From: CAWEHU01 sp963808965
GTDB lineage: Bacteria > Pseudomonadota > Alphaproteobacteria > Acetobacterales > Acetobacteraceae
Length of the DNA: 64,000 nucleotides
Reading direction: 5' to 3'
Assembly (NCBI GenBank): GCA_963808965.1
Contig: CAWEHU010000027.1
Location: forward strand, 62,001 to 126,000
Positions within the stretch are counted from its first letter, which is position 1; every line of letters begins with the position of its first letter. The notes below the pieces were generated by a model that saw only the letters and a list, made by a program, of their open reading frames with translations, made no database searches and was not told where the DNA came from. Made by a program: the position numbers and the translations under genes. Positions 1 to 9,270 of this stretch are shown one piece after another.

Positions 1-453
1 TCGCCGCTGGCCGGGCTGGAACGAGAGAGTGAAACCAGGCAGCGACGGCGCGACGACGGTGAAGGCGTCGGATGGGTCACCGCCGAAGCGGGCCGGGTCG
101 GTGAGGCGCGGGATCAGCTCCAGGAACTCGAACACGGAACCGGGCCAGCCGTGCGATAGCAGCAGGGGCAAGGGGGCCGGCCCCTGGCCGGTCGCGTGAA
201 TGAAGTGCAACTCGATGCCCTGCAGCGGCACCTTGTATTGCGGAAAGGCGTTGAGCCGCGCCTCCTGCGTGCGCCAGCGGAAGTCCGTTCGCCAGTATTC
301 GACCAAGCTCCGCAAGTAATCGACGTCGGTGCCGTAGGCCCAGGCCGGGCCGGGGGCTTGGTCGGGAAATCGGGTCCGGCCGAGGCGCTCACGCAGCTCG
401 GTCAGGCTGTCTTCGGGGACATGAAGAGTGAAGGGAGCGGGTTGTGCGGCCAT
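1..453 (-). CDS. Epoxide hydrolase, N-terminal part (cut by window edge)
   Basis: The reverse strand reads from ATG at 453 to the window edge without a stop, giving 151 residues. The first ~110 residues match the N-terminal domain of juvenile-hormone-type epoxide hydrolases: the early segment LTELRERLGRTRFPD, then WRTDFRWRTQEARLN, and HFIHATG leading into the alpha/beta-hydrolase start. The HGWPGS oxyanion-hole motif is present at about residue 105, and VVAPSLPGF follows. The nucleophile and the rest of the catalytic triad lie outside the window. Such enzymes hydrolyse epoxides to diols in the cytoplasm. The gene follows pgk on the same strand, 46 bases after its stop. Confidence 0.85.
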   Translation of the reverse strand, partial: MAAQPAPFTLHVPEDSLTELRERLGRTRFPDQAPGPAWAYGTDVDYLRSLVEYWRTDFRWRTQEARLNAFPQYKVPLQGIELHFIHATGQGPAPLPLLLSHGWPGSVFEFLELIPRLTDPARFGGDPSDAFTVVAPSLPGFTLSFQPGQRR

Positions 454-499
454 GGCAGGACCTTAGCGAGGGATGCTGGCTTGCCAAGCCGTCGGCGGT

Positions 500-1690
500 C
501 TACGTTTCCAGCACCGCCACGCCGGGCAGCGTCTTGCCTTCCATCCACTCCAGGAAGGCGCCGCCCGCGGTCGAGACGTAGCTCATCCGGTCCACGACGC
601 CTGCCTGACGGAGCGCCGCAACCGTGTCGCCGCCACCGACGACACTGCGCAGGCGGCCTGCCGCGGTCGCATCCGCGACCGCTTTGGCGAAGGCGGCCGT
701 CCCGGCATCGAAGGGCGGCGTCTCGAAGGCTCCGAGCGGGCCGTTCCACACCAGCGTCTTGAGTTCGTCGAGGCGCGCGATGAGGGCCGAAACGGTCCGC
801 GGCCCGACGTCCAAAATCATCATGTCCGCGGGCACGTCGGATACGGAGACCGTTCGGGTCGCCACGTCCGGCTTGAGCGCGGCCGCGACCACGGCGTCCA
901 CGGGCAGCACGAGCTCGCAACCTTCATGCTGTGCCCTGGCGAGGATATCGCCCGCGGTCGCGCGCATCTCGGCTTCCTGCAACGACGTGCCGACACCGAG
1001 TCCCTGAGCGGCCAAGAAAGTATTCGCCATCGCGCCCACCACGATAAGCACGTCGACGCGCCCGATCAGGTTGCCGAGCAACTCCAGCTTGGTCGAAACC
1101 TTCGCACCGCCGACGATCGCCGCGACCGGTCGTGCCGGATTGCCGAGCGCTGCTTCCAGCGCCTCCAGCTCGGCCTGCATGAGCCGCCCGGCATAGGAGG
1201 GAAGCAGCTTCGCGACTCCCTCGGTACTGGCGTGAGCGCGATGCGCCGCGGAAAAAGCGTCATCCACGTAGACGTCGGCGAGCCTTGCAAGCGAGGCGGC
1301 GAACGCCGGGTCGTTTTTCTCCTCCTCGGCATGGAAACGCGTGTTCTCCAGCACCACCACGTCACCGTCGTTCAGCCGCTCAACCGCCTGCTCGGCGGCG
1401 GTGCCGATACAGTCCTCCACGAAATAGACCTTCCGTCCCAGCACCTCGGCGAGCGCCGGGACCAGGGGTGCTAGGGACATTTCGGGGATGCGCTTTCCCT
1501 TCGGCCGGTCGAAATGACTGCAAACGATCACCTTCGCGCCCTTTTGGGACAGCTCTCGGATCGTGGGCGACAGCCGCTCGATCCGCGACCGGTCCGTGAT
1601 CTTCCCATCGCGGAGCGGAACGTTGAGGTCGGCGCGGAGCAGCACGCGCCGCCCCGCGACATCGAGGCCGTCGAGCGTGCGGAACGACAT
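500..1690 (-). CDS. pgk: Phosphoglycerate kinase
   Basis: Interconverts 1,3-bisphosphoglycerate plus ADP with 3-phosphoglycerate plus ATP. The 396-residue protein has the family's usual length. It begins MSFRTLDGLDVAGRRVLLRA, with the substrate-binding ADLNVP segment and SHFDRPKGKR in the N-domain. The C-domain has the nucleotide-binding VVGGGDTVAAL segment and the terminal STAGGAFLEW motif. The start at 1690 was chosen over an in-frame upstream codon because the family begins here and it leaves 14 bases after the gap stop. It is the last gene of tkt-gap-pgk, an arrangement that serves glycolysis, gluconeogenesis and pentose or Calvin carbon flow. Confidence 0.97.
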   Translation of the reverse strand: MSFRTLDGLDVAGRRVLLRADLNVPLRDGKITDRSRIERLSPTIRELSQKGAKVIVCSHFDRPKGKRIPEMSLAPLVPALAEVLGRKVYFVEDCIGTAAEQAVERLNDGDVVVLENTRFHAEEEKNDPAFAASLARLADVYVDDAFSAAHRAHASTEGVAKLLPSYAGRLMQAELEALEAALGNPARPVAAIVGGAKVSTKLELLGNLIGRVDVLIVVGAMANTFLAAQGLGVGTSLQEAEMRATAGDILARAQHEGCELVLPVDAVVAAALKPDVATRTVSVSDVPADMMILDVGPRTVSALIARLDELKTLVWNGPLGAFETPPFDAGTAAFAKAVADATAAGRLRSVVGGGDTVAALRQAGVVDRMSYVSTAGGAFLEWMEGKTLPGVAVLET

Positions 1691-1704
1691 GCGCCCGCCC
1701 GGTC

Positions 1705-2718
1705 TCAGAGCCGCCCGAACAACGCGGCGGTGTCCCCCATGCGATTGGAGAAGCCCCACTCGTTGTCGTACCAGCCCATCACCCGCGCCAGCGCGCCGTC
1801 GACCACCGTGGTCTGGGTCGCATCGAAGCTGCAGGACGCCGGCACGTGGTTGAAGTCGATGCTCACCAGCTTTTGCGTATTGTAGTCGAGAATGCCCCGC
1901 AGCTCGCCTTCGGCCGCCCGCCGCATCGCCGCATTGATTTCCTCCGCGGTCGCCTGCTTCCGCAGATTCACGTCAAGCGACACCAGTGACACGTTTGGTG
2001 TCGGAATGCGGATCGCCGTGCCGTCGAGCTTGCCCTTCAGCTCCGGTAACACGAGACCGACCGCCTTGGCCGCTCCGGTGCTGGTCGGGATCGCGGAAAC
2101 AGCGGCGGCGCGGGCGCGGTGCAGATCGTGATGCAAGGTATCGACGGTGTTCTGATCGCCCGTGTAGGCGTGGATCGTCACCATGTAGCCGCGCTCGACC
2201 CCGAAATTCTCGTGCAGCACCTTGGCCATCGGTGCCAGGCAGTTCGTCGTGCAGGACGCATTCGAAATGACGGTCATGTCCGGGGTTATCGTCTTGTGGT
2301 TCACGCCATAGACGATGGTTGCGTCCACCCCTTCGGCCGGGGCGGAGACGAGGACCTTGCGCGCCCCCGCCCGAATCAACGCGGAAGCTGCCTCCTTGCT
2401 CGTGAAGCGACCGGTGCATTCCAGCGCGACATCGACGCCCTGATACGGCACCTTGCTCGGCTCGCGTTCCGCGGAGACCCTGATCGGGCCGTACGCGCGG
2501 CCGCGATGCCGGATCGTGATGGCGTCGCCCGAGACCTCGACTTCGCCGGGAAAGCGCCCGTGCACGCTGTCGAAGCGAAACAGGTGAGCGTTCGCCTCGA
2601 CGCTGCCGAGATCGTTGATCGCGACGGCTTCGAGGTCGTCGCGCCCGCTCTCGATCATGGCTCGCAGCACCAGGCGGCCGATCCGCCCGAATCCGTTGAT
2701 GGCGACCTTCACGGTCAT
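1705..2718 (-). CDS. gap: Glyceraldehyde-3-phosphate dehydrogenase, type I
   Basis: Oxidises glyceraldehyde-3-phosphate with NAD(P) and phosphate to 1,3-bisphosphoglycerate. The protein has 337 residues, full length for the family. The N-terminal Rossmann motif is NGFGRIGRLVLRA. The active-site segment SNASCTTNCLAP carries the catalytic cysteine at about residue 155. The C-terminal signature WYDNEWGFSNRMGDT is intact. It starts 4 bases after the transketolase stop and is followed 14 bases later by pgk, so the three genes are almost certainly co-transcribed. Confidence 0.97.
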   Translation of the reverse strand: MTVKVAINGFGRIGRLVLRAMIESGRDDLEAVAINDLGSVEANAHLFRFDSVHGRFPGEVEVSGDAITIRHRGRAYGPIRVSAEREPSKVPYQGVDVALECTGRFTSKEAASALIRAGARKVLVSAPAEGVDATIVYGVNHKTITPDMTVISNASCTTNCLAPMAKVLHENFGVERGYMVTIHAYTGDQNTVDTLHHDLHRARAAAVSAIPTSTGAAKAVGLVLPELKGKLDGTAIRIPTPNVSLVSLDVNLRKQATAEEINAAMRRAAEGELRGILDYNTQKLVSIDFNHVPASCSFDATQTTVVDGALARVMGWYDNEWGFSNRMGDTAALFGRL

Positions 2719-2722
2719 GGCG

Positions 2723-4784
2723 TCAAGTTCCTTCGTTGCTAACTTTGAGGTTCAGCCGCTTTTTGACGATGGCGGCGATCGCGTCTGGCGTTATGCCGAA
2801 ATGCCGGTAAAGATCCTCGTACGGAGCGGAGGCGCCAAACCCGTTCATGCCGATGAAGACCCCATCGGCGCCGATCCATCGCTCCCAACCGAAGCCGCAG
2901 GCCGCCTCGATGCCGAAGCGGGGAACTCCGCCGAGAACCTCGGCGCGGTAGGCATCATCTTGCAGCGCGAACAACTCCCAGCAGGGCAGCGAGACCACGG
3001 CGACCGCGATTTCCTCGCGGGCGAGCAGGTCGCGCGTCGCGAGCGCGATCGACACCTCGGAGCCGGTCGCGATCAGCGTCGCGCGGCGTGGGCCCTCCGC
3101 CTCCGCGAGCACGTAGCCGCCCCGCGCGGAGCGGTTCTCGGTCGGGTCGGTGCGGAGCATCGGGACCGGCTGGCGCGTCAGCACCAGCAGGCTGGGACCC
3201 TCGGCCCGGCGAATGGCCAATTCCCAGCATTCGGCGGTTTCTATGGCGTCCGCCGGGCGGAACACGTGAATGCCCGGCATGGCGCGCAAGCTGGCGAGGT
3301 GCTCGACCGGCTGGTGCGTCGGGCCGTCCTCCCCGAGTCCGATCGAGTCGTGGGTCAGTACGTGGATCACACGCTGGCGCATCAACGCGCCTAATCTGAG
3401 GGCCGGACGCATGTAGTCGGTGAAAACGAAGAACGTCGCGTCGTACGGAATGAGCCCGCCATGCAGCGCCATGCCGTTCACGCAGGCGGCCATCCCGTGC
3501 TCGCGGACGCCGAAATGGACGTAACGGCCGCCATAGCTGCCCGGGGCCACGGCTCCCATGCCCTTGACGAAAGTGAGGTTGGAGCTGGTGAGGTCGGCGG
3601 AACCGCCGACGAGCTCCGGGAGCGCCGGCGCCAGCGCCTCAAGCGCTTTATGGCTCGCTTGCCGGGTCGCAAGGGTCGGCCGATTCTCGGCGAGGTCGGC
3701 CTTGAGCGCCGCGATCGGCTCATGCCAGTTCTCGGGCAAGCGGCCCGCCGTGACGCGCTCGAACTCGGCTCGCATCGGATGCCGGGCGAGGCGCTTCAAC
3801 CAAGCCCGCCGCGCTCCGGCGGCCCGGGTTCCCGCGCTACGCCATCGCTCGGCCAATCCGTCGGGCACGGTAAAGGGCGGATCGGTCCAGCCCAAACTCC
3901 GCTTGGCTTCCCGCGATTCCCGATCCCCGAGCGGGGTGCCGTGTACCGCCGCGCTGCCGGCCCTTGTCGGGGCACCAAGCCCGATGATGGTGCGACAGGC
4001 GATCAGCGTCGGCTTTTTCGATCGCACGGCGAAGGAAATGGCGGCGGCGACCTGGGCGGCATCATGTCCATCGACCCGCTTGGTCGCCCAGCCATGCGCG
4101 GCGAAGCGACGGAGAGCATCGTCCGAGCAAGCGAGTCCGGTGTCGCCATCGATCGAGACGGCGTTGTCGTCGTAGAGGACGGTCAACTTTTCCAGCCGTA
4201 GATGGCCCGCAAGTCCGATCGCCTCGTGGCTCACTCCCTCCATCAGGTCGCCGTCCGAGACCATGACCCACGTACGATGATCGACGAGGGATTTGCCGAA
4301 CCGGGCCGCCAGCATTCTCTCGGCCAGCGCCATGCCGACCGCGGTTGCGATTCCTTGTCCGAGCGGGCCGGTCGTCGCCTCGATGCCCGGATGCTCGCCG
4401 AATTCCGGGTGGCCGGCGGCCGGCGAGTGCAACTGACGGAACTGCTTGAGCTCCGGGATGCCCATGCCGGCGTGGCCGGTGAGATGGAGCAGGGCGTAGA
4501 GAAGAATGGAGCCGTGGCCGGCGGAGAGCACGAAGCGGTCCCGGTCGGGCCAGCGCGGGTCGGCCGCGTCGAACTTGAGGAACCTGGTCCAGAGGACGGT
4601 CGCCACGTCGGCCATGCCGAGAGGCATTCCGGGGTGGCCGGATCGTGCCTGTTCGACGGCGTCGATCGACAGGGCCCGGACTGCGTCGGCCATTCGGCGC
4701 ACCATCGAAGCCGGCCGCGCAAGGATCTTCGGCTTGCGCGGTGAGGATCGGGTTATCAGCGGTTCGCGCCGCCGTGTCTGGCAT
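2723..4784 (-). CDS. tkt: Transketolase (one frame break near the N-terminus)
   Basis: ThDP-dependent transfer of two-carbon units between sugar phosphates in the pentose phosphate or Calvin pathway. The main frame from 4705 gives 660 residues with ARSGHPGMPLGMAD, the ThDP motif region VSDGDLMEGVSHEA, and the transketolase C-half (DSIGLGEDGPTHQPVEHLA). The strong ribosome site AGGAG is upstream of an ATG at 4784, in another frame. Removing one base near 4740 fuses this start (MPDTAARTADNPILT) to the main frame. Starting at ATG 4705 would also give a near full-length enzyme but has no clear ribosome site. First gene of the tkt-gap-pgk operon. Confidence 0.93.
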
Positions 4785-4877
4785 GGGATCTCCTGACCGA
4801 GCCGGCGCTAATAGGCGTGGGCGGAGAAGCGGGCAACCCTGCGGCTCCCGTGCCCGGGAGACACGATCCGGCCTTCT

Positions 4878-5991
4878 TCAGGCCGGGGCCCGACGGCTTC
4901 CTATAGCCGTGGAGAGTCGCCGCCCGAGCGCGATTCCAGGCCGCTCGATAAACCGGAAGGAGAGATGGCTGGCCGCGTACGTGCCGGCGAATACCAGAAT
5001 ATACACGACGGCTTCGCGCATCGGGCCGGTCAGTTGCAACCGGACGATCAGCACGTAGGCGAGGAGAACGAAGACGTTGTGGTAGAGATAGACGCTGTAC
5101 GATGCTTCCCCCTCAGAGACCGCGAACCGGAAGAGCGTGCGGCCAAACCGGCCCGTAGGGCGGGATATCTGCGCGGCCAGAGTACACGATCGGAAACGCG
5201 AGCAGCCCGAGATAGGTCCAATCGGATACGCCCGGCGGATAATAGAGGCGTTTGTGAAAAAAGCTTACCGCTACGGCGACTGCGAGCAGAACGGCACAGC
5301 CGAGCAGGAGCGTGTGCGAGGGCAGCTGAAGCCGACGGCGAAGCAACAACCACCCGGCGCCGATGCCTACGGCGAACTGCCAGGCCAGCATGAAAGTGAG
5401 GAAGTGCAGGTGAAGCAGCGAGCTCACGACGAAGAGGAACAGCGCTCCGGCGGCGAGCGCAAACGGTCCGATGCGCAGCAACAGCACGAATATCGGGAAC
5501 AGCAGATAAAACTGGAACTCGACGGGCAAAGACCAGTACGCGTTATTGAAGAAATCCCAGTGGCCGAAAAAATTGAAGGAAAAGCTGAGATATTCAGCAA
5601 TTATCGGCGCATCGGGAACTTTTCCGAATGTGGCGATCCATGTGTCCGCCGGGAAGCCGACCCGGTTACGGACCACCGCATCCAGCAGCGCATAAACGAA
5701 GAATGAGACGAAGAAGGCGGGATAGACTCGAAAGAACCGCCGGACCGAAAAACGGGCGACAAATTCCGGCGTGGTTGGCTGGTCGCCGTAGCTGAGATAA
5801 AGTGTGCAGCCGCTCAGAACGAAGAACAGCACCACCCCGAACGTCCCCGCGTCGAGCAGCCTCAGCACGCTGGACCAGGTCGGCTCGCCGAAGTATTGAA
5901 GTTCGATCACGCGCCGACAATGGGAGAGCACGACCAGGTAGGCCGCGATCCCGCGGAGCGCGGTGAGCGAGTCGATATTGCGCGCGGCCAA
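4878..5991 (-). CDS. Acyltransferase 3 family membrane protein (one frame break)
   Basis: Membrane O-acyltransferase of the OafA/YrhL type, which transfers acyl groups to surface polysaccharide sugars. The family start NIDSLTALRGIAAYLVVLSH is clear. TTG at 5991 is preferred because GGGAG stands 7 bases upstream and it follows the ligase stop by 13 bases. About ten hydrophobic segments follow, including FFVLSGCTLY and SLPVEFQFYLLFP. The frame breaks near 5150. The remaining C-terminus (RTLFRFAVSEGEASYSVYLYH to IERPG and a TGA at 4878) is in the next frame and completes a normal acyltransferase of about 370 residues. Probably co-transcribed with the O-antigen-ligase-like gene. Confidence 0.85.
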
Positions 5992-6004
5992 AGGGCTGCT
6001 CCCT

Positions 6005-7379
6005 CTAACGCGCGTTGGCCGGATCAGGTCTGCGCGCTCTTTGCTGTCCAGCCCGTCTATCTGCCAGGGCCCGGTGTGGTACCGGAGCCGCCGCCGGTTT
6101 CGCCGACACCCGCAGCCTAGTGGCACGGGTGCAATATTCGCCCGCCGAGATCACGATCGCCATGAAAAAGTAGAGGGGAGACCGGAACGCGATCCCCACG
6201 AATGCGCCGCCGCAAAGGTACACGATCATCGTCGCTCTCAGCGCGTTCATAAGGTCGTAAAGCCATTTCAGGTCAGCAATATCCCGCGTCGTTCGACGAA
6301 TACGGCCGATATTGAAGAACATGAGCGCAAGCATCAGCACGAAGATGGCAAAGCCGATATAGCCGTGCTCGCCCAGCACCTCGAAATACATGCTGTGGAA
6401 GGCCAGGCCGTTCACGACGGAATCCGTGCCGTCAGGCAGCGGAATCACGAACGAGTTTATCGTGTACGCATTGAAGCCGCCGCCCAGCGGGTGACTGGCG
6501 ACGAACTCCAGGGTCCACTTCCAGACGCCGAGACGGCCGCCGGCCGAGGCGTCGGCACCGGGAGTTCTCAAGGGTCGACATACGCGCCAGCCAAGCTGGA
6601 CTCACCAGCATGGAGCTGAGAATGCCGGCCAGGAATAATCCGATCGACAAACCAACTTTACGGCGGGTTTGCAGCAGCAGAACGCCGCCCAACGCGGCGA
6701 GCGAGATCAGGCCGGTGCGCGCGAAAGTGCCGAAAGACGTCAACACGGCCGCAAGCGCCGTAAGGTTGTAGACGAGCGCGGTATGCCGGAATCGAGGAAT
6801 TATCAGCGAGTGCTGCTTGAGAAAAAGAATCAGCGGGATGACGGCGGCGGCCAGCATCGCGATGGTGCTTGTCTCAACAGGGCCTTCTTGATCGTGTAGC
6901 AGACCGAGCGTACGCCCATAGCCTCCCCCTCCGGCCATCGTCTTGAGCGCGGCCGCTATCAGGGTGCCGGAGAGTGCGAAGAGAATGGTCAGGACAAGCG
7001 CCTCGAGCTGGACGCGCGACCGAAACAGAAAGGGCAGGAACGCGGCGAACAATAAGGTCTTGACCGAGGCATCCCATTTCGGCCAGGCCAACTCGGGGTC
7101 CACGGCCCATGTCGTCGTCAGGGTGACCCAGACCGCGAACAACAGCAGCAGCACAATCCCGAGCGTCGGACGTGGCGGATTCCGCCGGTCCAGCAAAAGA
7201 TAAAAGCCGAAGGTCGCAATAGCCATGACCTTCGAGGCGGGGAACACGATGAGGTCATTGGCGACGTTCTGCGGCGAGAAGAGGTCGGTCCAGACATAGC
7301 CGAGCCCCGCCACGAACGGGCCCGCCGCGCCCAGCACCAAATAGGCGCAGTAGAGGCCGAGTACTGTCGAACTCCGCAT
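6005..7379 (-). CDS. O-antigen ligase/polymerase-like membrane protein (one frame break)
   Basis: Polytopic membrane protein of the O-antigen ligase / O-glycosylation ligase superfamily, which joins or polymerises undecaprenyl-linked glycans at the periplasmic face. It starts MRSSTVLGLYCAYLVLGAAG at 7379 and has about ten hydrophobic segments. Near the C-terminal third is the ligase-like stretch MSTLEN..ADASAGGRLGVWKW, then SHPLGGGFNAYT and FHSMYFEVLGEHGYIG, matching the large-loop region of ligases. One extra base near 6570 separates the two halves, which otherwise join perfectly. The very C-terminus (after CTRATRLRVS) is ordinary low-complexity sequence. The small membrane protein gene ends 4 bases upstream and the acyltransferase follows. 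Confidence 0.8.
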
Positions 7380-7383
7380 GAGC

Positions 7384-7536
7384 CTACTGGGTGTTCCGGG
7401 TGGCCCGATACCGGGTCCTGCCAACTTCGTCGGATTTGCCGAACCAAGGCAGCCGCCGGTCCAGCGTCACGGCCCGCCAGGCCACGAAAAGGCAGGCGGT
7501 GCAGCTGATCACAACGGCTATGGCGTCGATCATCAT
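7384..7536 (-). CDS. Small single-pass membrane protein, unknown function
   Basis: A 50-residue reading frame starts MMIDAIAVVISCTACLFVAW, giving one hydrophobic segment (residues ~5-22), followed by a basic tail (RAVTLDRRLPWFGKSDEVGRTRYR). AAGGA lies 5 bases upstream of the doubled ATG, and its stop is 4 bases before the ligase-like gene on the same strand. The ribosome site and tight spacing support a real gene at the head of the polysaccharide operon. I do not recognise a family. A leader or an accessory subunit of the membrane ligase would both be compatible. Confidence 0.5.
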   Translation of the reverse strand: MMIDAIAVVISCTACLFVAWRAVTLDRRLPWFGKSDEVGRTRYRATRNTQ

Positions 7537-7836
7537 CAGTCCTTCAGTGAGCCGGGAAATAGGCCGGCGGAGAATCAACGGATAACCGGCAACAATGGCG
7601 AAGCCCCTAAAGCGGCGCCCAGCCTTGGTCGGAGGTGATATTGCCTGAACCGCAGGTTGCGGCCAATCGGAATCTGCGGGCCGTGACATTCCGCCATTTT
7701 TTTGGATGAAGCGAAGCCGGGATCGTGGCGGGAACCGGACCGGCCGCAGGCTACCCCGGTCCGGTCCGATCGGGTATCAGCCGGGAACGCCACTGAACTG
7801 GATCGAGCCTTGCGCCCCCACAGGCCTCCTCTTCCC

Positions 7837-8256
7837 ATGCCGTTCCGCCTGGTAGCGGCCCTTGCCGCGCTCCTCACCGGGTGCAGCATCGTCGACCAGA
7901 CCACTTTCGCACCCGAGCCGGAGCCCCCTTCGCCCGCGCAGGTCGCCGCTTCGGCCCGGACCTACGGGCGCGTGCCGCTGCTAACGGTACGCTATGAGAC
8001 GCCTACACCTGCCTACCAGGATCTGCTCCGGTATGCCGTGCAGGCCGCCCAGAGGCGGGACCCCAACGTCGAATACGACGTGGTGGCCGTCGCACCCGCC
8101 AACGGGGCTTCTGCCCCGGCCGCCCAAGGCCAACGGGACGCGGCGGAAATCATGCGAGCCATGATGGCGCTCGGCGTCCCGGACACGCGCATCCATCTTG
8201 GCGCCCGTGCCGATCCGTCGGCCACGGTTCCGGAAGTTCGTGTCTACGTCCGCTAG
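7837..8256 (+). CDS. Putative lipoprotein
   Basis: A 139-residue protein starts MPFRLVAALAALLTGCSIVD, a type II signal peptide with lipobox LLTGC, so cysteine 16 is the likely lipidated residue. The mature part is proline-rich first (PEPEPPSPAQ) and then a compact domain with VPLLTVRYETPTPAYQDLLRYAVQAAQRRDP. It resembles conserved lipoproteins of unknown role that are predicted to sit in the periplasm or outer membrane. The start at 7837 was chosen because upstream in-frame codons would bury the signal peptide. The downstream transporter gene overlaps its end by about 17 bases if GTG 8240 is used. Confidence 0.7.
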   Translation: MPFRLVAALAALLTGCSIVDQTTFAPEPEPPSPAQVAASARTYGRVPLLTVRYETPTPAYQDLLRYAVQAAQRRDPNVEYDVVAVAPANGASAPAAQGQRDAAEIMRAMMALGVPDTRIHLGARADPSATVPEVRVYVR

Positions 8257-9139
8257 GATCCCCACACGCCGGTTTTCGACGAGAACCACGGGATTCGCGT
8301 TCCTGCTCGTCACGGCTTTCGGCTGGGGCCTCAACTGGCCCGTCATCAAGTTCCTGCTCAGCCAGCTCCCGCCCTTTTCGGCGCGTTTCGCGGCGGGGAT
8401 GGTGGGAACGGTGGTCGCCTTCGGCTTCGCGATCTGGCGCCGCGAGCGGCTCACCCCACCGGCCGGCCAGCGGGGCAGGCTGGTGGTGTCGGCGCTACTG
8501 AACTTCAGCTCGTTCATGATCTCTTCGACCACGGCCCTGCTCTGGCTGAAGGCTTCGGAGGCGGTGATCATCGCCTATACGTTGCCGTTGTGGGCCGCAC
8601 TGCTGGCCTGGCCGATCCTCGGCGAGCGTCCGACCATTGTTCGGCTGCTCGCGCTCGCGCTCGGCCTGAGCGGGGTCGCGGTCACGATGAGCGGACAACC
8701 GGTCGAGGCCTCCTGGGAGAAGCTTCCCGGAGTCGCGTGCGCCTTCGCCGGCTCTGTTCTGTTCGCGCTCGGCACGGTCATCAGCAAACGTCAGCCGATC
8801 GTCATGCCGCCGGTCGCTGGGGTGGCGTGGCAGGTCGGGATCGGCACCTTGCCCGCGCTCGTGCCCGCGCTCTTCGAGCATCCGAACTGGGGCGGGGTCA
8901 GTCCGGCGGGCTGGGCGTCGATGCTTTACATGAGCACGATGCCGATCACGGTCGCTTATCTGACCTGGTTCCGTGCCCTCCAACTGCTCCCGGCCTCCAC
9001 CGCCGCTACGGCGACCCTGATGGTCCCACTCATCGGCGTATTCAGCGCAGCGCTGCTACTCGGCGAGCCGCTCGGCTGGCGCCAGCTCGCCGGGTTGGCC
9101 CTCACCCTCACCGGGGTCGCTCTCGCCGCGAGGCGTTGA
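8240..9139 (+). CDS. EamA/DMT-family transporter
   Basis: Inner-membrane permease of the drug/metabolite transporter superfamily, with ten predicted helices in two EamA repeats. The first repeat is FAFLLVTAFGWGLNWPVIK through WLKASEAVIIAYTLPLWAALLAWPILGERP. The second ends ATATLMVPLIGVFSAALLLGEPLGWRQLAGLALTLTGVAL. Both repeats carry the family's typical GE-containing helix ends. The start is uncertain: GTG at 8240 overlaps the lipoprotein stop; TTG at 8198 is also open. The substrate cannot be told from sequence. Confidence 0.85.
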   Translation: MSTSARIPTRRFSTRTTGFAFLLVTAFGWGLNWPVIKFLLSQLPPFSARFAAGMVGTVVAFGFAIWRRERLTPPAGQRGRLVVSALLNFSSFMISSTTALLWLKASEAVIIAYTLPLWAALLAWPILGERPTIVRLLALALGLSGVAVTMSGQPVEASWEKLPGVACAFAGSVLFALGTVISKRQPIVMPPVAGVAWQVGIGTLPALVPALFEHPNWGGVSPAGWASMLYMSTMPITVAYLTWFRALQLLPASTAATATLMVPLIGVFSAALLLGEPLGWRQLAGLALTLTGVALAARR

Positions 9140-9270
9140 CAAGAATTTGCGGAAGATCAAAGACAAAAACGCGCGGGCCCTGCTCCTTGTCCGCCCGCCC
9201 CGGTATGCTGGGCCGCAAGGGCCGGGCGCTCCTGCGGGAGCGGGCCTGCTCCTGGATGGAGGCGCCCCCG

